Positions 51,001 through 63,000 of a DNA stretch of 64,000 bases are shown here, piece by piece. How positions within the stretch are numbered: position 1 is the stretch's first letter; the number at the start of each line of letters is the position of its first letter. Source of the stretch: Nocardia sp. NBC_00416 (GTDB lineage Bacteria; Actinomycetota; Actinomycetes; Mycobacteriales; Mycobacteriaceae); assembly GCF_036032445.1 (NCBI RefSeq), contig NZ_CP107932.1:6698501-6762500 (forward strand). The letters are read 5' to 3'. Both the position numbers and the translations under genes were made by a program. The notes under the pieces are model-generated. The model was not told the origin of the DNA. It saw only the letters and a list, made by a program, of their open reading frames with translations, and did no database searches.

Positions 51001-54000
51001 GCTGGACGCCGGTTCCGTCGAGGAGCTGCTGCTGGAGAACCCGCTGGTGCTGACCGGCGATGCTCCGGCGGATATCCAGGTGAGTGTGGAACCCGCCGAT
51101 GAAGCGGGCCGGCGCCGGTTCGCCGTGCACTCCCGCGCGGCCGGGGATGACGAGGTCACCGGTGGCGAGTGGAGTACGCACGCCAGTGGTGTGCTGGTCC
51201 CCGTTGCCGAGGCCGTCCCGACCTGGGTCGCCGCCGAGACGCCGGGGGACTGGCCGCCCGCCGGGGCGGAGCCGGTCGCCTATGACGCGCTCTACGACCA
51301 GCTCGCCGATCTGGGGTTCGGCTACGGCCCGGCGTTCCAGGGACTACAGGCGATCTGGCGGGACGGCGGGGATCTGCTCACCGAGGTGGCGCTGACCGAC
51401 GACGCCGGTACGGGGGCTTCCTACGCCATCCATCCCGCGTTGTTCGACGCCGCGTTCCATGCGGCGATCGCCGAACTCGCGCGGGAGCTGCCGGCGGGCC
51501 GGCTACCACTGCCGTTCTCGTTCGGTGGGGTCCGGTTGTACCGCACCGGGGTGACGGCTGTCCGGGTGCGCGTCATGCTGACCGGATCCGACCGGATCCG
51601 GCTCGTCGCGGTCGATGACGCGGGTGCTCCGGTACTGAGTCTCGACTCGCTGGCTTCCCGTCCCGTGGACGCCGAAGTGTTGCGCGGCGCGGCCAGAGAG
51701 CGTCCGTCACTGGTGGAGGTCGAGTGGGTGCCGGTGTCGGCGGGGTCCGGCGATCCGACGGTGTCGGTGGCGGTGTTGGGATCCGGCGCGGTCTCCGGGG
51801 TCGGCGGCCGGTTCGCCGACGTGGCCGAGCTGCTGGCCGCGGAGACGATTCCCGAGGTCGTCGTATGGTCCCCGGTCGGCGGTGTTTCCGGTGCCGACGA
51901 TATCGTCGCTCGCGCGCACACCGAGGTCGCCGCGACGCTGGAGCTGTTGCGTCGGTGGCAGACCGATGACCGGTTGTCGGCTGCTCGGCTGGTGGTGCTG
52001 ACGCGAGGCGCCGCCGCGATATCCGGCGAATCGCCGGATCCGGCCGGAGCGGCTGTGGCCGGTTTGCTGCGCAGCGCGCAGTTCGAATACCCGGGCCGGT
52101 TCGTGCTGCTCGACGTGGCGCCGGGCGCGGACCTGGATGAGGAAACGGTCGCCGCCGCGGCGGATTCGGAAGAACCGGAGCTGGCGATCCGCGACGGTGT
52201 GCGGTATGTGCCCCGGCTGCGACGCCGGTCCGGCCGGGCCGGATCCGCGGTACCGGACTTCGGCACGGGGTCGGTGTTGATCACCGGCGGCACCGGTGGG
52301 CTGGGTGCCGAGGTGGCCCGGCATCTCGTGGCGGCGCACGGAGTGCGTCGCCTGGTTCTGGTCTCGCGCCGTGGCGACCGCGCCCCCGGGGCGCCCGAGC
52401 TGGTCGGTGAGCTGGCCGCGGCCGGTGCGCAGGTGCGGGTGGCCGCGTGCGATGTCGGTGATCGCACCGCGCTGGCGGCGCTGCTAACGGATCTCAACGG
52501 CGAATTCGCCCCGAGCGCGGTGATCCATTCGGCCGGCGTTCTCGCCGACGGCACCGTCGAAACCCTGACCGCCGAACAGCTGGACCGGGTACTGGCGGCG
52601 AAAGCGGATGCCGCGTGGAATCTGCACGACGCCACCCGTGACCGGGAGCTGGCCGCCTTCGTATTGTTCTCCTCGCTCGCGGGTGTCGCGGGATCACCGG
52701 GGCAGGGCAACTACGCTGCGGCGAACGCCTTCCTGGACGCGCTGGCAGCCCGACGGCACGCGGCGGCCCTGCCCGCGGTGTCGATCGCGTGGGGTTCCTG
52801 GAACCAGGGCAGCGGTATGACCGGTGCGCTGGACGACACCGCGATGGCGCGGATGGCGCGGATGGGGATACGCCCGCTCGCTGCCGCCGACGGACTGGCC
52901 CTGTTCGATCAGGCGACCGCTGCGGCCGCGCCGACGGTCGTCGCCACCGATTTCGACACCGAGGCACTGGCGGCGCGGGCACGCGAGGGCTCGCTTCCCC
53001 GGGTACTGCACGCGATGGTGACCGTGCCGGTGCGGCGGGCGGCGGATACCACCGGCTCACTGGCTCGCCGGTTGGCGGCTGCCGAGCCGGCCGAGCACGA
53101 GGCCGTTGTTCTCGCGGTGGTGTGTGCGGAGGCGGCCGGCGTGCTCGGGCACATCTCCGCCGCCGCGATCGATCCCGGCGCGCCGTTCAGTGAACTGGGT
53201 TTCGATTCGCTGGCCGGCGTCGAGTTCCGCAACCGGCTGAGCAAGGCGACCGGCGTACAACTGCCGTCCACGCTGGTGTTCGACCATCCCACCGCCAGGG
53301 CGGTGGCCGCATTCGTGCTGTCCCGGGTCGGTGAGCTCGAGTCGGCTCGACCGGTGAGCCGGGTGGTCCGCCGGGTCCGGACCGATGAACCGATCGCGAT
53401 CGTCGGTATGGGCTGTCGCTATCCGGGGGGCGTCGAATCGCCCGCCCAGCTCTGGGATCTGGTGACCGCCGGAACCGACGCGATCACCGATTTCCCGACG
53501 GACCGGGGCTGGGATCTGGACCGGTTGTTCCATCCCGACCCCGACAACCCGGGGACCTCCTATCTGCGCTACGGCGGGTTCCTCACCGATGCGGGCCATT
53601 TCGATGCGGGATTCTTCGGTATCGGCCCCCGGGAGGCGGCGGCGATGGATCCGCAGCAGCGGCTGCTGCTGGAGGCATCGTGGGAGGCGCTCGAACACGC
53701 GGGAATCGACCCGGCGTCGTTGCGGGGCAGCGATATGGGTGTGTTCACCGGCGTCTCGTACCTGGACTACGAGGAGATCGCCAAAGCGTCGGGCGCCGGT
53801 GTCGAGGGGTACATCGGCACCGGTTCGGCGAGCAGTGTCGCCTCCGGGCGGGTGGCGTACTCCTTGGGCCTGGAGGGGCCGGCGATCACCGTGGACACCG
53901 CGTGTTCGTCCTCGCTGGTGGCCATTCATCTGGCCGCTCAGGCGTTGCGTCAGGGCGAATGCTCGATGGCGCTGGCCAGCGGCGCCGCGGTGATGTCGAC

Positions 54001-57000
54001 ACCGTTCCTGTTCACCGAGTTCTCGCGCCAGCGGGGGCTGGCGCCGGACGGTCGGTGTAAGGCGTTTTCGGCGGCCGCGGATGGGGTGGGCTGGTCCGAG
54101 GGTGTGGGTGTGCTGGTGTTGGAGCGGTTGTCGGATGCGCGGCGGCTGGGGCACGAGGTGCTGGCGGTGGTTCGTGGTAGCGCCGTCAACCAGGACGGGG
54201 CGAGCAATGGTTTGACCGCGCCGAATGGTCCGTCGCAGGAGCGGGTGATCGCGGCGGCGTTGGCGTCGGCGGGGTTGTCGGCGGCGGATGTGGATGCGGT
54301 GGAGGCGCACGGTACGGGTACGCCGTTGGGTGATCCGATCGAGGCGCAGGCGTTGATCGCGGCGTACGGGCAGGATCGGGCCGAACCCCTGTGGGTCGGG
54401 TCGCTGAAATCGAATATCGGGCACAGTCAAGCGGCCGCCGGGGTGGCCGGGGTGATCAAGGTGGTGCAGGCGCTACGCCACGCGGTGCTGCCGAGGACGT
54501 TGCACGCGGACGCGCCGTCGCCGCATGTGGATTGGTCGGCCGGGGCGGTGCGGTTGCTCACCGAGGATCGGTCGTGGCCGGGTTCGGCGGACCGGGTGCG
54601 CCGGGCCGGGGTCTCCTCGTTCGGGATCAGCGGCACCAACGCACACATCATCATCGAGGAAGCACCGGCCGGACCGGCGGGTTCGGCGGTGTCCGTAGCC
54701 GACGGCCGCGGTCCGGCGGCGGGAGCGGTGCCGCTGCTGCTGTCGGCCAAGTCGGCGCCGGGGCTGCGCGCCCAGGCGGCGCGGTTACGCGACTGGCTGC
54801 TCGCGCACCCGGACGCGGAACTACCGGATATCGCGCACGCGCTGCTGACAACTCGCTCCCGGCTGAACCGGCGCGGAGTGGTCGTCGCCGGGGATCGGGA
54901 GTCGGCACTGGCGCGGCTGGCGGATATGGCCACCGGTTCGACCGGCGTGGGCGTCGTCGACGGCACACCTGTCGACGGCAAGATCGCCTTCCTGTTCACC
55001 GGGCAGGGCGCCCAGCGACCGGGCATGGGTGCCGGACTGTATTCGGCCTTCCCGGTCTTCGCCGCCGCCTTCGACGAGATCTGCGCCGAATTCGATCGAC
55101 AGCTCGGCAGTGATACCGGCCTGAAGGAGATCGTCTTCGGTGCGGCCGAGCCGGACTCGATCCATCGGACCGAGTACACCCAGCCGGCGTTGTTCGCCTA
55201 CGAGGTGGCGCTGTTCCGGCTGGTGGAGTCGTTCGGCATCGGTCCGGATGTGCTGATCGGGCATTCGATCGGCGAATTGGTCGCCGCGTATGTGGCCGGG
55301 ATGTGGTCGATCGCGGACGCGTGTGCGCTGGTGGCGGCGCGCGGCCGGCTGATGGGTGCGTTGCCGCCGGGCGGCGCGATGCTGGCGGCGGCGATCACGG
55401 CGCCGCGCGCGGACGAGATCGTCGCCCCCTTCGGCGGGCGGCTGTCGGTCGCCGCCGTCAACAGTCCGTCGGCGGTCGTGTTCTCCGGTACCGAGGAAGC
55501 TGTCGCGCAGCTGGAGGCGCTGCTCTCGGCCGAGGACGTGCGGGTGTCCCGGCTGCGGGTGAGCCACGCCTTCCACTCCGGATTGATGGAGCCGATGCTC
55601 CCCGAGTTCGAGAGTGTGGCGGCCGGGGTGAACTACCGCCGTCCGCTGCTTCCGGTGGTGTCCACCGTGTTCGGGGTCGTCGGCGGTGAAGCATTCGCCG
55701 ATCCGATGTATTGGGTGGGTCATATCCGCGATACCGTGCGGTTCGCCCTCGGCGTCGACCATCTGGTGGACAGCGGGGTGACGCGGTTCCTGGAAATCGG
55801 ACCGGATGCCGTACTCAGCACGATGACCGGGCAGTGCCTGCCCGCGGACCTGGAATCGAAGGCTCTGGTGGCGGCCGCCGGCCGGCGCGGCGCCGACGAG
55901 GTGACGCAATTCCTGGCGTTCCTCGGCCGGGCGCACAGTGCGGGTATCGAGGTCGATTGGGCGCCACTGTTCGCCGACCGCCTACCGGCGCGGGTCGACC
56001 TGCCGACCTACGCGTTTCAGCGGGAGCGCTACTGGCTGCCTGCCGGTCGCCCGGCCGCCACGGGCGGATTCGGCCATCCGATCCTGACCGAGGCCGTGCC
56101 GGTGGCCGGTCGGGACGAGTGGCTTTTCACCGGAAAGCTGTCCGATCCGGGCCAGCCCTGGGTCGCCGAGCACCTGGTGTTCGGCACGCCGGTGGTGCCG
56201 GCGACCACCTATCTGGAATTGGCATCCGCGGTCGGGGCGCGCCTGGGCGCCGGGGTGATCGAGGAACTGCTGCTCGATATTCCGCTGGTGCTCACCGAGA
56301 ACCCGGTGGACATCCAGGTCGCGGTGGCGGAGGCCGGGCCGGACGGCCGCCGCCGCTTCACCGTCTACTCCCGGCCGGAGCGGACCGAGGACGCCGAGGC
56401 CTGGGTCGCGCACGCCGGTGGTGTGCTGGCCGAAGCCGACACGACACCCGATACCGGCACCGGATGGGCCGAGGTCTGGCCGCCGGAGCACGCCGAACAG
56501 CTCGAGGTGGCGGACCTGTATCACCGGATCTCCGGCCTGGGTATGGAATACGGACCGGTATTCCGCGGGGTACGCGCGGCATGGCGGCGTGGGCACGAGA
56601 TGTTCGCCGAGGTCTCGCTCGACGACGCGGTGATCCCCCAGACGGGCGGCTTCGGTATCCACCCGGCGCTGTTCGACGCCTGCCTGCACCCGGCGCTCGA
56701 CTTCGTCATGGACGACGTTCCCGCCGACCGGGTTCCGCTGCCGGTGCGCTGTGCGGGCGTGCGGTTGGCCCGGACCGGTTCCGGGCCGCTGCGGCTGCGG
56801 ATCGACTGGCACGGTGGCTACGGGATCCGGATGGAAGCGGTCGGCGAAGCCGGCGAACCGGTGCTGAGTGTCGACTCGGTCGTGGTTCATCCGGTCGAGC
56901 GGCGCACGGTGGAGCGGGTCCGCTCGGCGGGCGCGTTGCCGCTGTACGGCTTGGACTGGTTGCCGGTCCCGGCCTTGACCGAGGTGCCCGAGGTGACGGT

Positions 57001-60000
57001 GGCGGTGCTCGGCGGGGCCGATATCGCCGGGGCCGCACATCGATTCACCGATATCGGTGCGGCCGCCGAGGCGGCGCGGGGGCCGGCGGCGCCCGATGCG
57101 GTCGTGTGGTTCGCCGAGACGGTGCCCGATGCCGTCGAGACGGTGGCCGGTGCCGCAGAGACAGTGCCCGAGGCTGCCGAGGCAGTGGCCGATGTCGCCG
57201 CGACTGTGGCCGACGCCGTCGAGACGATGCCCGGAACGGCCCGGCGCGGCGTCCGGGAGACGCTCGGTCTGATGCGATCCTGGCTGGCGGAGAGCGGGGC
57301 GTCCCGGACCCGGCTGGTGGTGGTGACGCACCGGGCGATGAGGCCGGCCGGGGAATCACCCGACCCGGCGGCGGCGGCGATCGCCGGACTGGTGCGCAGT
57401 GCGCAGGCCGAACATCCGGGCCGGATCGTCCTGCTCGACCGGGACGGCGAGCTCGACCGGCGGATCGTAGCGGCCGCCCTCGCCGCGAACGAGCCGCTGC
57501 TGGCGGTACGCGACGGCGCTCTCTCGGTGCCGCGCGTGCGTCGCCGTCCTGCCGCGACGGACTCCGCGCCGATGTCTTTCGGCACGGGCACGGTGCTGGT
57601 CACCGGCGGCACCACCGGTCTGGGCGCACTGGTGGCGCGGCATCTGGTCGCGGTACACGGGGTGCGCCGGCTGCTGCTGGTTTCGCGCCGGGGCCGCGAC
57701 GCCGACGGGGTGCCGGAGCTGGTCGCCGAGGTGTCCGCGCTGGGGGCCGAGGTGGAGGTGGCCGCCTGTGACGTGGCGGATCGAGATGCCCTGGCACAGT
57801 TGCTGGCACAGCTGCCGCCGGAGTTCCCGTTGTCGGGAATCGTGCACGCGGCCGGGGTGGTGGACGACGCCACTGTCGAGAGCCTGACCGACGAGCAGAT
57901 CGATCGGGTGTTCCGGCCCAAGGTCGACGGGCTGTGGTCGCTCCACGAGGTGGCCGGATCTGCCGAGGTATCGGCGTTCGTCGTCTTCTCATCCATGGCC
58001 GGGGTGGCGGGCGCGCCGGGCCAGGGCAACTACGCGGCCGCGAATGCCTTCGCCGATGCGATGGTGGCGCTGCGGACCACGGCTGGGCTACCGGCCGTAT
58101 CGATCGCCTGGGGCCCGTGGAACGCGGGCACCGGGATGACCGGCGAACTCGGTGCGCCGGGCTTGGCGCGACTGCGCCGGATGGGTTTACGGCCGCTGGA
58201 GAACACGGCCGGACTGCTGTTGTTCGACGCCGCTGTCGCGGCGCCGGACGCCTTCGCGGTGGCCGCCGATTTCGATATCGCCGGACTGACCGAGCTCGCC
58301 CGGGCGGGTTCGCTGCCGAACGTGCTGGGCACACTGGTGGCCGCGCCCGGGTCCCCGCCGAACGCGACGCCGCTCGGACGACTGGCCACCGTCGCGGCCG
58401 CCGAACGGGACGAGGTCGCGCTGACGGTGGTGCGCGAGACCGCGGCCGCGGCGCTGGGGCACGGCTCGGCCGAGGCGATCGAGCCGGATATGCCGTTCAC
58501 CGACCTGGGTTTCGACTCCCTGGCCGGGGTCGAATTCCGCAATCGGCTCGCCAAGGCCACCGGTTTGCCGCTCCCCGCCACCCTGGTCTTCGACCATCCG
58601 ACCGCGCGGGCGGTGGCGGTATTGCTGGTATCGATGATCGATGACGCGCCCAGTGCGCGGAAGCCGGCCCCCAGGGCATTGCGCCAGGGCCGCACCGACG
58701 AGCCCATCGCCATCGTCGGAATCGGTTGCCGTTATCCCGGCGGCGTTTCCTCCGCCGCACAGCTGTGGGACCTGGTGGCCGCAGGCACCGATGTGATCTC
58801 CGGTTTCCCCACTGACCGGGGCTGGGATCTGGACCGGCTGTACAACCCGGACCCGGATGTCCCCGGCACCACCTACGTGCGTGAGGGCGGTTTCCTCGCC
58901 GACCCCGGTGGTTTCGACCCCGGCTTCTTCGGGATCAGCCCGCGTGAGGCGACGGCGATGGACCCGCAGCAGCGGCTGATGCTGGAAGCCGCCTGGGAGT
59001 CGCTGGAAGACGCGGGTATCGATCCGGTATCGCTGCGGGGCAGCGATACCGGTGTATACGTCGGCGCCACTCCGTCCGGTTACGGCGAGCGGGTCGTGGG
59101 GGAGAACGAAGGGTTCCGGATGACCGGGAACTCCGAGAGCGTGATCTCCGGGCGCGTCGCTTATGTTCTCGGGCTGCAGGGTCCGGCGATGACCGTGGAC
59201 ACCGCCTGCTCGTCGTCGCTGGTTGCCTTGCACCTGGCGTGCCAGGCGCTGCGCAACGGTGAGACGTCGCTGGTGCTGTCGGCCGGCGTCAGCATCTCCG
59301 GCAGCCCCGAGTTCTTCGTCGACTTCGCCCGGCAGCGGGGGCTGGCGTCGGACGGTCGGTGTAAGGCGTTTTCGGCGGCCGCGGATGGGGTGGGCTGGTC
59401 CGAGGGTGTGGGTGTGCTGGTGTTGGAGCGGTTGTCGGATGCGCGGCGGCTGGGGCACGAGGTGCTGGCGGTGGTTCGTGGTAGCGCCGTCAACCAGGAC
59501 GGGGCGAGCAATGGTTTGACCGCGCCGAATGGTCCGTCGCAGGAGCGGGTGATCGCGGCGGCGTTGGCGTCGGCGGGGTTGTCGGCGGCGGATGTGGATG
59601 CGGTGGAGGCGCACGGTACGGGTACGCCGTTGGGTGATCCGATCGAGGCGCAGGCGTTGATCGCGGCGTACGGGCAGGATCGGGCCGAACCGCTGCGGAT
59701 CGGGTCGCTGAAATCGAATATCGGGCACTCGGTGGCGGCATCCGGGGTGGCCGGCGTGATCAAGATGGTGCAGGCCATGCGCCACGGTATCCTGCCGAAG
59801 ACCCTGCACGCGGACGAGCTCTCGCCGCAGGTGGATTGGTCGGCCGGATCAGTGCGGGTGCTGACCGAGCCCGAGCCGTGGCCCGCCGCGGCCGGGCGCA
59901 AGCGCCGGGCCGGTGTTTCGTCGTTCGGTATCAGCGGCACCAACGCACACGTGGTGCTCGAGGAAGCTCCCGCCGAGACCCGGCCGGCACCCGGGCGGAC

Positions 60001-63000
60001 CGGGCCGGACGATACGAACGCGGACGTGCGGGTGGCGGCGGTACCGCTGCTGGTGTCGGCGAAATCCGAAGCGGGTCTGCGTGCGCAGGCCGATCGATTG
60101 CGGCAGTGGCTGGCCGCCGCCCCGGAGTCCGATGATCTGTGGCGGGTGGCCTCCTCGCTGGTCGACAGCCGAGCGCAGCTGGACTGGCGCGGCGCGGTGA
60201 TCGGGCACGACCGCGACGCGATGCTGAACGGCCTGGCGGAGTTGGCGTCGGGCGCGTCGGCCGGGCGGGTGGCGTCCGGGAAGGCGCGCACGGGTCGCAC
60301 CGCGTTCCTCTTCACCGGCCAGGGCGCGCAGCGGGCGGGAATGGGGGCGGGGCTGTATCGCGACTTCCCGGTTTTCGCCGCCGCACTGGACGAGGTCTGT
60401 GACCGGTTCGATCCCCTGCTGGGGCGGTCGCTCCGGGAGCTGATGTTCGACGCGGACCGGGCGGATCTGCTCGGCCGCACCGAGTTCACCCAGCCCGCAT
60501 TGTTCGCCTTCGAGGTCGCGATGTTCCGGCTGGTGGAATCGTTCGGGATCGTTCCCGACATGCTGGCCGGGCATTCCATCGGCGAGCTCGCGGCCGCGCA
60601 GGTGGCCGGGGTGTGGTCGCTGGCGGACGCCTGCGCACTGGTGGCCGCACGCGGCCGGCTGATGGGTGCGCTACCGGAGGGCGGGGCGATGCTCGCGGCG
60701 GCGACCACCGAGGAAAGCGCCGAGCGGTTGCTGGACGGCAGCCGGGACGACCTGTCGATCGCCGCGGTGAACGGCCCGCTCTCGGTGGTGTTCTCCGGAA
60801 CCGCCGACGCGGTCGACACGGTCGCGAAGCTGTTGGACGAGGCGGGGATCAGAACCTCGCGGCTGCGGGTGAGCCACGCGTTCCACTCGGGGCTGATGGA
60901 CCCGATGCTGGCGGAATTCCGCTCGGTCGCAGAGTCTCTGGCTTATCGCGCGCCCTCGATCCCGATCGTTTCCACCCTCTCGGGAACCGTCGCGGGTAGT
61001 GAGTTCACCGACCCGGAGTACTGGGTGGACCAGGTGCGCGGATGTGTCCGCTTCGCCGCCGGCGTGGAAACGCTGGCCGCTGCCGGAGTCCGGCGTTTCC
61101 TGGAAATCGGGCCGGACGCGGTGCTCACCGCGGCGACCCGCGAATGCCTGGCCGACACCGACGCCGAGTCGCTGGTGGCGGCCACCGCCCGGCGCACAGC
61201 CGACGAGGGCACGCAGTTCGTGACATTCCTGGCGCAGGCGCGGGTATCGGGTCTGCCGGTGGTGCTGGATCCGCTGTTCGCGGGCCGGGACACCCGTCGG
61301 ATCGCGTTGCCGACCTATGCCTTCCAGAATCAGCGGTACTGGCTGGAGCCGGGACCGGAAGCCGCCCGGCCGGTTTCGGGCCATCTGCTCACCGAGGTCG
61401 TGCCGGTGGTCGGACGGGACGAATGGCTGTTCACCGGCCGCTTCTCCACCCGCACCCATCCGTGGCTGGCTGATCACGTGGTGTTCGGGTCGGCGCTGAT
61501 CCCGGGCACGGGTTTCGTGGAGATGGCGCTGCACGCCGGGAGCCATCTGGGCATGGACACGATTCAGGAACTGGTGCTCGAGTCGCCGATGCTGTTCGAC
61601 GACGACACCCCGCTCGACGCGCAGGTCGTCGTCGAGGCGGCCGACACCACCGGCCGCCGGCGGTTCGTGATCCATTCCCGGCCTGTCGGGGCTCCCGACG
61701 AGGCCGACTGGATCACCCACGCGATCGGCACGCTGGCCCCGGCCGGCTCGGTTCCGGGTGACGCGCCGTGGGACGGACAGGTGCCGGCGAGCGGGGTCCG
61801 GTCGCTGGACCCCGGCCAGTTGTACGAACAGCTGGCGTCGATCGGCTTCGGTTACGGTCCGGCGTTCCAGGGTGTGCGCGCGGCCTGGAGTGCCGGCGAG
61901 GTGATGTATGCCGAGGTGGCGCTGCCCGACAGCGCCGCTGCTCGGGGGTACCGGATCCATCCGGCGCTGCTGGACGCGAGTATCCACCCGTCGCTGGACC
62001 GGCTCGACGATCCGGGCCGGGTTCCGCTGCCCTTCTCCTACACCGGGATCCGGCTGTACCGGGCGGGTGCCGATGTCGTACGCGTCCGGATCAGCGTCAC
62101 CGACCAGACCAATACCGCCCGGCTCGACCTCACCGACACCGACGGCGCACCCGTCCTGACCATTGCCGCCGCGCTGGCCCGCCCGGTCGATATCGAGACG
62201 CTGAATCGGTCCCGGGCCACCTCCAGCCCGCTCTACACCCGCAGCTGGAAGCCGGTGCCGCTCCCGGCCGCCGGGCCGGGAACCGCGGTGGCAGTGCTCG
62301 GCTCGGCTCCGGTGCCGGGATCGGTGAGTACCCACCGAGATCTCACCGCGCTGGCCGCCGCCCCGGATCTACCCGGATCGGTGGTCTGGGATTCCGGAGA
62401 GGAAACAGGCGCGGGCGACCTGGCCCAGGTCGCGCGGCTCCGTGTCAGCGCCACGCTGACGCTGGTGCGCGACTGGCTGGCCGACGAACGCACCGAGCGC
62501 GCGACCCTGGTGGTACTCACCCGCTGCGCCGCCGGTCTGCCCGGCGAGCCCGGCGACCCGGCGAGTGCGGCGGTCGCCGGCCTGATCGACTCCGCGCAGG
62601 CGGAATACCCGGGCCGGATCGTCCAGCTCGACCTCGACGAGCGGACCGCGCCGAGCGCGGATCTGATCCGCGCGGTCGCCGCGGCCGGTGAACCCCGGGT
62701 CGCCGTACGCGATTCCGCGGCGCTGGTGCCCCGGATGGTCAAGGCGGTGGCGGACACCGAACCGGTGTCGTTCGGCACCGGGACGGTCCTGATCACCGGT
62801 GGCACCGGTGGCCTGGGCGCGTTGTTGGCCCGGCACCTGGTGGCCGAGCACGGGGTGCGGCGGCTGCTGCTGGTGTCCCGGCGCGGGCCCGCCGCCGACG
62901 GTGCGGAAGAACTGGCCGCCGACCTCACCGAGGCCGGTGCCCAGGTGCGGGTCGTCGCCTGCGATGCGGCCGATCGCGCGGCATTGGGCGACCTGCTGCG

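Larger units (their letters stand above)
53384..58635 (+). other. PKS module 2: KS-AT-DH-KR-ACP
   Basis: KS2 53384-54665 (Cys codon 53903). AT2 ~54985-55890 (Ser codon 55265, HAFH). DH2 ~56065-56900 (His codon 56171 in HLVFGTPVVP; DACLH). KR2 ~56935-58330 (GGTTGLG, VVDDA, GNYAAAN). ACP2 ~58400-58625 (Ser codon 58517). KR2's structural subdomain carries an unusual heptad-repeat insertion at 57113-57238. Part of KS2 is identical at DNA level to KS3. Confidence 0.88.

Noticed and set aside
51690..52260. Enoylreductase domain between DH and KR in the PKS modules
   Set aside because: The interval is only long enough for the KR structural subdomain, and no ER nucleotide-binding motif is seen in any module.
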